Assembly: GCA_019639155.1 (NCBI GenBank)
Contig: JAHBSJ010000006.1
Location: 62,001-126,000 of the forward strand
DNA from: Acidobacteriota bacterium
GTDB taxonomy: Bacteria; Acidobacteriota; Blastocatellia; Pyrinomonadales; Pyrinomonadaceae
Length of the DNA: 64,000 nt
Reading direction: 5' to 3'
Shown piece after piece: positions 43,401 to 51,333 of this stretch. The notes under the pieces were generated by a model that worked only from the letters and a program-made list of their open reading frames with translations, ran no database searches and was not told where the DNA came from. Positions within the stretch are counted from its first letter, which is position 1. Each line of letters starts with the position of its first letter. The translations under genes were made by a program, and so were the position numbers.

Positions 43401-46400
43401 CTCCTTCTTCGACGGAATTATCTCGACCTCTTCCTGCTCGACCTCGCGTTTCGGCGGCGTCTTGCCGCCGGGAACCCAGATCGTGAATTCGCTCTGGTTG
43501 AAACGCTCGCGATCGTCCATAACGGTCGCCGTTATCGTGTAACGGCCGCCCGCTTTCGCCACAAACTCACATTTCGAGGGCGTCTGCGAAGACCTGATGT
43601 TGCAGGTCTGATCATCGACGGTTACTTCCTTCCACGTACCCGCGTCAAATCGCCAGTCCTTCAGCACCGCCTTTATCTCAACATCGCGATTCTCGACGAG
43701 ATTTCCGTCGATATCCGCAACGATCGATTCGACGACCATCTTCTCGCCCTTGGGAACGAAAGTCCGTGGCGTTTTGATGCCGACGTAGAGCGACGAAGGA
43801 TGAACGAGCAGCGATGTCGAACTCGCCCAGGTTTGGCGGTTAACGTCCTGTACCGAAGCGTTTGCCGTTATGGCATACGGCCGCGGCGGTTTGACCGAAT
43901 CGAAGTCAACCTTAAGAATGTGCTTGCCAGAAGCGTCCGTTACGCCTTTGAAACTCTGCGACGACCTGCCGCCAAAACTCGGCCGCCCAAAATCTCCGCG
44001 GTCGTACATTCTCCACCATGGCATCCACGTTCCGAATATGAAATCGTCACGATTCGGCGGTGTATAGTTGGTCGCGGTCGCGGTAACGACCCAATTCGTG
44101 CCAGCATTCGCCAGCGGGCCGCCGGCATAATATTTCGCCTCGACCGAAAGCATCGCGTTCGCGCCGACAAAGTGCGGCGCTTCGGTTTCCACCTTTGCAG
44201 ACACCTCGAATTCGGGTCGTCGAAATTCCTGTATCTGGAACTGATGCGATGTGCTGCCGCCGCCGAATTTGGTTGTCGCGATCAAGTCTATCCGAGCATT
44301 GCCGAGATTCGCATTGTCCGGCAGCTTGAATTTCAGATCGAACGCTCCAAAGGCGTTGAGATTGCCTTCGCCTTTCGCGATCTCGTTATTTCGCGGATCT
44401 TTAACCGACCAAGAGAATCCCGATACCGCATCGCCCAGGCCCTGAACATCACCAAACTTGCCGCCCGTGATAAGACGGATATAGCCTTTGACGGCAACCT
44501 CTTCTTTCGGCTTATAAATTCGCCTGTCGTCAAACACGAACCAACGAAGTGAATCGGATTCGGTCCGTTTGTACCAAGTTCCCGTGTCCTGCCAATAGTA
44601 ATCGGCGTTCTCCGGCAAAAATGCAACATCTTTTCCTTTTCGTGCTACCAAATAATTCTGGCCCTTACTGGCCGATGTTGTAGGCAGCGGCAAACGCAGT
44701 ATTCCATTCTCACCGGTTTTGTCGGTCTGAGATGTCTCGATCGTCTCGGTCGCTAAGCGATTTCCCTGCTCATCGGCGGCGGCAAACTCTTCGGCTTGGC
44801 CGCTGCCCCAGCTTGTCAGCCAGTTCCAAGCACGCGTCAGATAACCCGGTTTTTCGGGCTGAGCCGACGTGTCGAAGGAAAATGAGGCTTTGTCAGGTCC
44901 GATGCTCAGCTCAACGCCCACGATCGGTTTGCCGGTCTTCAGCTCCGTCGCAAAAACGACCAACTCCTGGCTGTCAACAAATGCGTCGAGCCCGATCAGT
45001 GTTGCCTGTATCCATTTCACGATCCGCGTTCGGTCGTATTGATCGCGTTTTACCGTCGGTTCGATATCGACTATCACATTGCCGAAACCATTATCGAGCG
45101 CCGATGTGAGCTCGATATTCGTTTCGACCATCTCATCGGGTTTTGCTGCGATCGGAATTACCTTGTCAAAAACGAGGCGTCCCGGCATCGCGGGTTTGCG
45201 GCCGTCGTCGTAATTCAAGTAGCGGACATATTGCTGAAATGCATGCCAATCGTCCGGCCCGACCTTATACATTCTTACCTTTGCATTACGGTGATTCGTC
45301 GAATAGATCGAAAAACCGGGCTTTCCGAACGGATCGACAACAAGCATCTGCTGCCCTTGCGCAAACATCACGGCCTGTGCCGAGCCGACATTGATCGTGG
45401 CGGTCGCGGCCGTGCCAAGCTTTTGTCCATAGATATCGGCGAGATTGCCGTCAACGGTGATCTTATAAGCGGTCTTCCCTATCTTCGTGCCCTTGATATA
45501 GATGTAATTTCCGGACGGATAGATATTTGCGTCTTCTATCGCAGGCTCGATCTTTACCAATTTCTTATCAAATTTGGATGCGTCAATAGTGTTCGAGAAT
45601 TGTATTTGCCACTGCTCGAAGGGCGAGCATCTCCGGTCATTGCTCCAGCCGCATTGCGCGCGAACGTACTTCATCGGCCCGAATGTCTTGAAGCCGAACG
45701 ACTGCGGTGTCGTTGTCGTTAAAGGGCCTTCAGCCGACGGTGTTCCTTTATCGATAACAACAGAGATCTGAGAATCGCCGGGCAATGCGTTCTCCGTTGA
45801 GCCGTCAGCATTTACGGCTCGGAACGCCAACCAGCGGCCCGGCTGAGCCTGCTTGCTGTAATATGAGATCGTGCTGTCGGCATCGATCTCGGCCTGAGTC
45901 GCGAGGCGTAGAGCAAGTCGCTTTCCGCCGCCGCTAGCATTGATCATTCTGAGGATGGCCGCAGGATTGATCGACTGATCAAACGCCAAAAACATAAGCA
46001 CATCGCGCCGCGTTGTTCCGCCATTCGGAAACATCTGAATCGCTTTCGGCGGCGGTGTGGTGAAGGTCCACGAGAAGTCCTTTTGCAGGATCTGTCCGGT
46101 TGCGGACTTGGTTCCCGCAGGAACACGCGCCGTAAATCTGGTCGCCATCGGAAAACGCTTGTCCGTATCGAACATCAGCGTCCGCGTGCCGAGCCATCGC
46201 CAACGCCCCTCGACTTGCGGCGAGATCTCAACAGGCTCGAATTTCGCGGCTTCATCCTGCGAAGTGACCGCGACCATCGGCTGCGAAAATGTAATTGACA
46301 GATCCGGTGCAAGCGAAACCTCGCCTTCAGGTGAGAAACGGACAATTTCGAGAGCTTTACCGTCACCCTGAACGGGCTGGGTCAGAGTTCCGCCGTCGGC

Positions 46401-46748
46401 AGGAAACTTGACCGGTACTTTTTCGCCGGTTTTCGGCGCAGGCAACGTTCCGGCGCGTTTCACAAAGTCCGACGTGTCATCCGGATCCTGTTTGATCGCG
46501 GGAAGCCTGCCCAGCAGGCCCGATGTTTGGCCATCTGATAGCGGTTCCGCCGATGCAGGCGTCTGAATGGCGCGCGGTCCGGGCGAATCGACACCTTCGC
46601 TTAGTCTGAATGTCAGGCCGTCAGCGGTATTTTGCAGGATCTCATCCATGACCTTGCCGGATGTACGTCCTTGGGCAAATGATGCCACCGGAGCGATGTT
46701 GCCGATGTAGATCGCGACGAAAAGCAGATAGGAAATTGTCTTTTTCAT
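40452..46748 (-). CDS. Bacterial alpha-2-macroglobulin family protein with thioester
   Basis: This is a 2098-aa secreted giant. A signal peptide (residues 1-26, cleavage near FAQG, no lipobox) is followed by repeated macroglobulin-like beta domains. In the last third an alpha-helical thioester domain holds the CxEQ motif C1581-S-E-Q1584, so the reactive thioester should form. The complement-like receptor-binding end follows. Such proteins trap proteases that attack the periplasm or cell surface. The N-terminal part contains the bacterial extensions seen in YfhM-type A2M. The usual partner, PBP1C, is absent nearby. An R/D-rich internal stretch near 700 and a GRGVAAAAPP bait-like segment near residue 1283 are candidate protease-bait regions. 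It follows the permuted ATP-grasp gene by 87 bp. Confidence 0.93.
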   Translation of the reverse strand: MKKTISYLLFVAIYIGNIAPVASFAQGRTSGKVMDEILQNTADGLTFRLSEGVDSPGPRAIQTPASAEPLSDGQTSGLLGRLPAIKQDPDDTSDFVKRAGTLPAPKTGEKVPVKFPADGGTLTQPVQGDGKALEIVRFSPEGEVSLAPDLSITFSQPMVAVTSQDEAAKFEPVEISPQVEGRWRWLGTRTLMFDTDKRFPMATRFTARVPAGTKSATGQILQKDFSWTFTTPPPKAIQMFPNGGTTRRDVLMFLAFDQSINPAAILRMINASGGGKRLALRLATQAEIDADSTISYYSKQAQPGRWLAFRAVNADGSTENALPGDSQISVVIDKGTPSAEGPLTTTTPQSFGFKTFGPMKYVRAQCGWSNDRRCSPFEQWQIQFSNTIDASKFDKKLVKIEPAIEDANIYPSGNYIYIKGTKIGKTAYKITVDGNLADIYGQKLGTAATATINVGSAQAVMFAQGQQMLVVDPFGKPGFSIYSTNHRNAKVRMYKVGPDDWHAFQQYVRYLNYDDGRKPAMPGRLVFDKVIPIAAKPDEMVETNIELTSALDNGFGNVIVDIEPTVKRDQYDRTRIVKWIQATLIGLDAFVDSQELVVFATELKTGKPIVGVELSIGPDKASFSFDTSAQPEKPGYLTRAWNWLTSWGSGQAEEFAAADEQGNRLATETIETSQTDKTGENGILRLPLPTTSASKGQNYLVARKGKDVAFLPENADYYWQDTGTWYKRTESDSLRWFVFDDRRIYKPKEEVAVKGYIRLITGGKFGDVQGLGDAVSGFSWSVKDPRNNEIAKGEGNLNAFGAFDLKFKLPDNANLGNARIDLIATTKFGGGSTSHQFQIQEFRRPEFEVSAKVETEAPHFVGANAMLSVEAKYYAGGPLANAGTNWVVTATATNYTPPNRDDFIFGTWMPWWRMYDRGDFGRPSFGGRSSQSFKGVTDASGKHILKVDFDSVKPPRPYAITANASVQDVNRQTWASSTSLLVHPSSLYVGIKTPRTFVPKGEKMVVESIVADIDGNLVENRDVEIKAVLKDWRFDAGTWKEVTVDDQTCNIRSSQTPSKCEFVAKAGGRYTITATVMDDRERFNQSEFTIWVPGGKTPPKREVEQEEVEIIPSKKEYAPGETAELLVISPFGPAEGVLTLRRDGLVKTERFSIKESSVTLRIPIEERYLPNIHAQIDLTGSAPRMTDAGEPDDKLPRRPAFASGSIDLSVTMASRKLMVTADPVDRTLTPGGETKLNVAVTDHHGEPVANSEVAVVVVDESVLALTRYTVADPLTVFYTSRGKGVNDFRIREYILLGNPKDIAEQALAESANLGGTGRGVAAAAPPMAAEMRDDAKMKRSEMALDGQSSGQEAIELRQNFDALALFAPSVKTDSSGRAVVNVKLPDNLTRYRITAVSVDQGKRFGKTESNITARKPLMVRPSAPRFMNFGDRIELPVVIQNQTDQDMSVDVAVRASNAAFTDRSDAVQTAGKRVVVKANGREEVRFPASTIKAGTARFQFAVTSGQHSDAAEISLPVWTPATTEAFATYGTTDKNGAIFQPVQTPGDVYPQFGGLEVTTSSTQLQELTDAFIFLAKYPYACSEQIASRMISTAALRDVLSAFKAKETPTADQLEAQFKRDIEVLQSRQRSDGSFGLWKKDRERYEYPFLTVHVAHALALAKSKGYKVPDEMLDRTKPYLRDVEKYFNNEWYRSSPQTRWTISAYALYIRDMMGDRDAAKARKLLNEATIEKMPFEALGWVLSVLAKDKGATEDVELSVRFLLNRTTETAAAANFVTQYSDGGWLVMHSNRRADGVLLEALIKLRENADASYAASVDDLIPKLVRGLLANRTKGHWGSTQENVFILLALDKYFNAFEKVTPDFVALVWLGSTYAGEQIFKGRSVDSNQLNIPMSYLVQQGGSSDLIIDRQGAGRLYYRIGMQYAPKNLKLDPADYGFTVIRKYEAVDNADDVRQNADGSWTIRSGARVRVRLTMVAQARRYHVALVDNLPAGLEILNPSLAVTESIPRDTGGNTGVLEVGSPSIGRNTYWWRQYWFEHQNFRDERAEAFASLLWEGVYSYTYVARATTPGRFVAPPAKAEEMYSPETFGRTGTDFVNVE

Positions 46749-46835
46749 TATGACGAACTCTCAAAGAAGTATATTTTTGAACGAAACTACGCCCGTTCTC
46801 AATGGTTAGAACGCCGAACAATGAAACTTCTTGCG

Positions 46836-48188
46836 TCAATAGTCTTCAAGGATGCACAGAGCCGCTTCCATGCCGCCCTGAGTGATATTGACAAGTGAGC
46901 CGCCGCCAAGCCGTACCATCGCCCCGTCCACATTTCCGTTGAACAGAAACGGATCCAGATCGACATTAAGGCTCTCGATGCCTGCTGTGCCGTCCGCATA
47001 GATCGGAATATCGGTACGTTCGACATCTACGCGCTCCTGCACAATGAAGTGGTCATTAAGAGCAGATTCGATCGCGCGGTCCCACTCCGCTTCGCTCGAT
47101 TCCCATCCGAAACTTATACCATGGCCGCCGTAATCGTCATTTGGCTTCAGAACGAAACGCTCCCGACGCTCTCTGACGAGATCTAGGAGGCCGACACTGC
47201 CGCCTCGATATGTGGTCGCAGTGTCCGCCAGTCGGCGCGTCCACGGAACATGTTTCGCAATGGTCTCTCGCTGTTCCGATGTGAACAGATGTGCGAAGCG
47301 GTCATCCGTCAGAATGGCAAATCCTGACTTCTTGTGCGGGATCTTTGAACGGAAGGAGTTGATCATGCAAACGCTTCCGCTCTTCAAAGCCTCAAAGAGG
47401 GCGTGGCCATTGCTGAATCTTTCGAAAAATTCGTGGATTATTATCCGTTTGAAAAAAACGTCGATATTGCGGCCACGGGCCGAAAGAACCTCGTTCGCAT
47501 ATTCTAATTCTCGAGGGTCGCATATGAAGGCCGACATTCCCTTTGACTCGAAATGCGCCGCAAGCAGATGAAACTCCGCCTCGGTATCAACGCCCTCCCA
47601 GTCAACGATTGCGACCGATGGACTGCTTTCACGACCGCCATATTCGCGATAAGCGCTTTCGACAGCACTTGAAAGGCTCTCCAGCGGATCCGGAAAATAA
47701 TGAGGAACGTCGTTGAGAAAATTGGCCACTGTCGGTATCGACCTCGCGAGTTTCGCAAGCGACCGTTGATCGCCGATGCCTGCCGGATTCTCGGCGTTAT
47801 ATTCAAGAAAAGCGAATCCGTCGGCAGAAAGGAAAGTATCGAGTCGGCTGTTCACCGAAACAGCTTCGTACCCGGGATGCAATCGAGCCCACTTTTCCTC
47901 GTCTTCGGTCAAACCGAGTTCGGCAAGGATCGCAGAGTCGGATAGTGCCGCTTCGGTCATTCGGTTAAATGCACCGAAGATCAATTTCGCGGCCTTTTGG
48001 ATCTCAGCGTATCGCGAAGCCTCTAGAAAATACGGCCGCAAAAACGGTGCTATCGGACGCTCGCCATGCATTATGCCTAGATCACGCTGCATCTCGGTCA
48101 GATGGTCGTGAAAAGCCGCATCGGTGCCATGCTCTCGCAATAGCGACGCATCAAGTTCAGCGACAAGTTCTCGCATTCTCTCTGTCAT
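46836..48188 (-). CDS. Circularly permuted ATP-grasp / glutathionylspermidine-synthase-like protein
   Basis: The 450-aa protein is the full-length paralogue of the truncated gene at the left edge. The N-terminal half has the LGLTEDEEKW, PGYEAVSVNSRLDTF and FLEYNAENPAGIGD segments. The C-terminal half carries ATP-grasp-like blocks: RERRERFVLKPNDDYGGHGISFGW (lysine and glycine-rich loop), the FIVQERV strand, and a terminal GGGSLVNITQGG. Permuted ATP-grasp enzymes join a carboxylate to an amine, as in glutathionylspermidine synthase, but no substrate can be read here. It has no signal peptide. It lies next to a perfect palindrome upstream and the A2M gene downstream. Confidence 0.8.
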   Translation of the reverse strand: MTERMRELVAELDASLLREHGTDAAFHDHLTEMQRDLGIMHGERPIAPFLRPYFLEASRYAEIQKAAKLIFGAFNRMTEAALSDSAILAELGLTEDEEKWARLHPGYEAVSVNSRLDTFLSADGFAFLEYNAENPAGIGDQRSLAKLARSIPTVANFLNDVPHYFPDPLESLSSAVESAYREYGGRESSPSVAIVDWEGVDTEAEFHLLAAHFESKGMSAFICDPRELEYANEVLSARGRNIDVFFKRIIIHEFFERFSNGHALFEALKSGSVCMINSFRSKIPHKKSGFAILTDDRFAHLFTSEQRETIAKHVPWTRRLADTATTYRGGSVGLLDLVRERRERFVLKPNDDYGGHGISFGWESSEAEWDRAIESALNDHFIVQERVDVERTDIPIYADGTAGIESLNVDLDPFLFNGNVDGAMVRLGGGSLVNITQGGMEAALCILEDY

Positions 48189-48200
48189 TCTATTTGTTTC

Positions 48201-48216
48201 AAAAGGTGCACCTTTT
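48201..48216. promoter_or_regulatory. 16-bp perfect palindrome upstream of the permuted ATP-grasp gene
   Basis: AAAAGGTGCACCTTTT is a perfect 16-bp palindrome located 12 bp before the start codon of the 46836-48188 gene, in the 210-bp divergent gap with pspA. The position and symmetry suit a dimeric repressor's operator, or a short hairpin at the ribosome-binding site. No known regulator is recognised. Confidence 0.45.
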
Positions 48217-48398
48217 AATTTATCGCACTATATGCCTCAAACAAATCCTTCTTTTGCTGCGGGTGTCATTTGAAATGCTTCAATTATGCGATTTTCCTGA
48301 TATACTTAGACGGTTCTTGCAACTTTGCCGCACAGTGTCTCGTAGAGATTCTGGTGGTATGATGATGTTCAAACCACATTAAGAGGAGCGAAATAGAA

Positions 48399-49178
48399 AT
48401 GGGATTGTGGCAACGAATTAAAAGGGTCTTCAGAGCCGGAACAGGAGCTGCTCTCGATAAGATCGAAAATCCGGAACTCGTCCTCCAACAGACGATCCGC
48501 GACATGCGGGATCGTGTGCCCGAATTGAACAATTCAGTGGCACAAGTGATGGCGACGGAACGCCTGCTTCAGAAGAATCAGGAAAATCTCGAAAAGCAGG
48601 TCGTCGATCTGGATTCCAAGATCAAGGCTTCGGTCAAGATGGGCCGCGACGACATTGCGACTGCGTACATTGGACAGCTTCAGCAGGCACAACTTGACCT
48701 TGAACGCACTTCTGCACAGCTTGAACTCGCTTCATCTGCCAGCAAGAACGCATTAAAAGCACGAGACAACTACGTGCTTAACATGAAGAAGAAGAGCGCA
48801 GAGGCGATGCAGCTTATCAGTGCCGCCAAACAGGCGAAACTGCAGGAGCAGCTTGCTCAGACCATGGACAGCTTCAACATCGGCGACGACGCATCCACGT
48901 TCAACGAGATGCGCGAGAAGATCGAACGCCGCGTCGCAGCCGCCGAAGCCAAACTCCAGCTTGGCACGTCGTCAGTGGATAATCAGATGGCAGATATTGA
49001 ACGCGAGGCGATGGACATTCAGCTGCAGGACAAGCTCCTCTCTTATAAACAGCAAATGGGGCTGCTGGGTGAGGCGAAGCCTGTCGGTCAGATCGAAGCA
49101 GGGTCTGAAACAACCGAGGCAGAGGTCGTTGAGCCTGCAATTCATAACGAGGACGAAGAAACCGGACGCGCGGCCTGA
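48399..49178 (+). CDS. pspA: PspA/IM30 family membrane-stress protein
   Basis: The 259-aa protein is a typical PspA/Vipp1: an N-terminal amphipathic helix (residues 1-25, LWQRIKRVFRAGTGAALDKIENPELVLQQ), then four long coiled-coil helices to about residue 220, and an acidic tail. It forms oligomers that coat and stabilise damaged inner membrane. A ribosome-binding site GAGGAG lies 8 bp upstream. No PspF, PspB or PspC gene is nearby. It is followed by a membrane coiled-coil protein 45 bp downstream, so an operon is likely. The upstream promoter is not obvious. Confidence 0.94.
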   Translation: MGLWQRIKRVFRAGTGAALDKIENPELVLQQTIRDMRDRVPELNNSVAQVMATERLLQKNQENLEKQVVDLDSKIKASVKMGRDDIATAYIGQLQQAQLDLERTSAQLELASSASKNALKARDNYVLNMKKKSAEAMQLISAAKQAKLQEQLAQTMDSFNIGDDASTFNEMREKIERRVAAAEAKLQLGTSSVDNQMADIEREAMDIQLQDKLLSYKQQMGLLGEAKPVGQIEAGSETTEAEVVEPAIHNEDEETGRAA

Positions 49179-49223
49179 ATTTCGCCGTAAACATTCATCA
49201 CGGACGACGCATCTAAACTGTTT

Positions 49224-50072
49224 ATGGCCGACCTCGCGAAGATCGATCAAGGCATCGAGCGATTCAACGAAAGCTACGCGAAAGCTGCGCTAAAAGAACC
49301 CGTAAATTTTTGGGGCCTTGCAGGGTTTGCGGCAGCAGCCGCATTTACAGGCAGCGTGATACCGCTTTTGATCGCCCTTTTTGTCGAAGCGGTGTATTTG
49401 ATCGTCGTCCCTAATATGCCCGCATACCGCCGTTTTGTTCAGCAGCGTGAACGTCAGCGGCTGCTTGAAGCGCAAACTGCCACTCGAGAGAATCTCATCA
49501 AATCCTTTACACCACGGGAACGTGAGGCAGTGGAATACCTTCGCTGGCTCAAGAACAAGATCCAGGAGAACTATCGCAAATTTACGGGCGCGGGCACATT
49601 GCCTTCGAACCTGCAGGCGCTCGACCAGCGTTGGGAAGATTTTGTCGACCTGCTCGATGTATATCGGCGTCGGAAGCAGCACCTGAAAACGATAAATCGT
49701 CAGGCTGTTCATAATCAGCTATCACAGGCGTTTCGTGCTGCAGAATCCGCAACGGACGAAAAGACCAAGCGAATTCAGCAGACGAACGTGGAGATCCTCA
49801 AACGCCGCATCGCGTCGTTCGAAGAGATCGAAAGGAGCGTAAAACTTGTTGAAGGCCAGCTTCAATCGATCGAGAATTTCTTCAGCTATCTGAACGACGA
49901 GATCGTAACTATCTCAACTCCCGAAAAGTTTTCGCTTCTCGATTTTGAGCAGCTTTCAGATTCAATTGCGATGACGAAACAAATGCTGGACGCAACCGCC
50001 GAGGACGTCGGAGCTCTCGACAGCTATAACCGGCAAGTGGGCAATCTCGAATTGCTCCCCGGTGCAAAATAG
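49224..50072 (+). CDS. Membrane-anchored coiled-coil protein linked to pspA
   Basis: The 282-aa protein has a short N-terminal segment and a hydrophobic region of about 35 residues (about 26-61, likely a two-span hairpin). A long, highly charged helical part (about 62-280) follows with strong coiled-coil character (FIRRF-like arginine clusters and EREAVEYLRWLKNKIQENYRK). I do not recognise a family. It lies 45 bp after pspA in the same orientation and stops 1 bp before the convergent gene at 50074. A role as a membrane partner of PspA is inferred from context and topology only. Confidence 0.8.
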   Translation: MADLAKIDQGIERFNESYAKAALKEPVNFWGLAGFAAAAAFTGSVIPLLIALFVEAVYLIVVPNMPAYRRFVQQRERQRLLEAQTATRENLIKSFTPREREAVEYLRWLKNKIQENYRKFTGAGTLPSNLQALDQRWEDFVDLLDVYRRRKQHLKTINRQAVHNQLSQAFRAAESATDEKTKRIQQTNVEILKRRIASFEEIERSVKLVEGQLQSIENFFSYLNDEIVTISTPEKFSLLDFEQLSDSIAMTKQMLDATAEDVGALDSYNRQVGNLELLPGAK

Positions 50073-50073
50073 G

Positions 50074-51192
50074 TCACAGATCCAGTGAAGTTTTCGCGTG
50101 ATCCCACTCCCGCATCCACGCCATTGAGCTGTGGCCCTCGGCAAATACTGAATACCGATTCCAATCAAAAAATCCTGACCTGTCGGGAACGATCTTCATA
50201 TCATCGTTCAGCAGCCTCGCGACCCGGCCGTCCGGAAAGAAGTGAAAGTCCGCTTTTCCGTATCTCTCCTGCCGAAGTCTGTGGATGATCGTGGTGAAGG
50301 TGCTTCGGTAAGTGCCAATGAAAGATTCGGAGGCGGCGCAGATCAATTGATTCAACACCGTCAGAGCATTGAAATCAGTGTACGGAAGCGCGGCGTAGCT
50401 GTCGCGAAATTCATCAAAGATGAGCTCGTCGATGAAAATGACCTCTGCACCGGCAAATATCTCCTCGAAAGTTTCCTTTTCATCCAGGCCGTCTGTGGCG
50501 ATCAGTACCGGAAGTTCCGGGTTGGCTAGATTTGCCCTGACGAAATCTCTGAACCGCGGACCGTCAACTGAGAATTCGTCTGCGGCGTAGTTGGTCCTGA
50601 AATCTCCCAGCCTTAAGTGAACAGCGTTGAACTTGCCGGCCTGTTCGATGACCTTCGATGCCAGCTTTTCCAACGGCTCGATGTACCGAATGGCACATTC
50701 TGCGAGCAGTTCCTCCTTTTCCCTCCGCGGAAGAAAGAAGAATGTACTCGGGTTAGCCAACTTCGTATGTGTCCATTCGATCAACTCCATTTCCATTAGC
50801 TGTTCTCGGATCATCGGAAAACGACCGAATCCGAAAAAGTCCCACATCATCGTGAGTTCAAATTTGGCACGCATCTCCTCTGTTGTCGCAAAATGACTGA
50901 AAAGCAGCTGGAATTCAGTCTTATTCTCGACATTCCGATCGATCTCAAAGACGCGGTCGGCCGGAATATCAAGCAGATCGGATACAAGACTTCGTTCGCT
51001 GTTCATCAGCAACGCAAATTTGTCCTTTAACTCGGGCTTTAGTGCATACGCCGGCGGCGTAGACGATGGGATCTCGAAATCGAGAAAAAATGGCCTATCA
51101 AGAAATTTCGAGAACGCAACGCAGAACGTGTATGACATCACGTGGGTGTTAAAGCCTTCGGTCCCCTTTGAAGCGTTCTCAAAATAGATCAT
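50074..51192 (-). CDS. O-fucosyltransferase-like GT protein
   Basis: The 372-aa protein shows features of the GDP-fucose protein O-fucosyltransferase fold: a Rossmann-like C-terminal half with NAVHLRLGDFRTNY (about residue 192, the HxRxxD-type motif). The later LIATDGLDEKE and the closing ESFIGTYRSTFTTIIHRLR segment (about 292-311) are like the S-x-F-[ST] loop of these enzymes. The N-terminal half has YTFCVAFSKFLDRPFFLDFE. There is no signal peptide. It is convergent with the pspA partner gene, and downstream neighbours include a linear ATP-grasp gene. Similarity to eukaryotic O-FucT is by motif reading and needs profile comparison. Confidence 0.6.
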   Translation of the reverse strand: MIYFENASKGTEGFNTHVMSYTFCVAFSKFLDRPFFLDFEIPSSTPPAYALKPELKDKFALLMNSERSLVSDLLDIPADRVFEIDRNVENKTEFQLLFSHFATTEEMRAKFELTMMWDFFGFGRFPMIREQLMEMELIEWTHTKLANPSTFFFLPRREKEELLAECAIRYIEPLEKLASKVIEQAGKFNAVHLRLGDFRTNYAADEFSVDGPRFRDFVRANLANPELPVLIATDGLDEKETFEEIFAGAEVIFIDELIFDEFRDSYAALPYTDFNALTVLNQLICAASESFIGTYRSTFTTIIHRLRQERYGKADFHFFPDGRVARLLNDDMKIVPDRSGFFDWNRYSVFAEGHSSMAWMREWDHAKTSLDL

Positions 51193-51333
51193 TTATCGTT
51201 GTCAGATATTTTTGTCAGATTCAATGCGCTTGTCATGCCCTGATGGCTGGTCTAGACTATGATTTTACACAAAAGCGGTCGAAATCAGACTGCCGAACCT
51301 ATAAAGAAAACTAATTGGAAGAGAACGTTATTT

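Noticed and set aside
43230-44552. A 440-aa open frame on the plus strand inside the alpha-2-macroglobulin gene
   Set aside because: Antisense to a well-supported A2M gene and of low-complexity R/I-rich composition; typical of long shadows in GC-rich genes.
48278-48306. A promoter for pspA with TATACT at 48301
   Set aside because: The corresponding -35 (CTTCAA) is poor and no sigma-54 GG/GC pattern was found; left unassigned.
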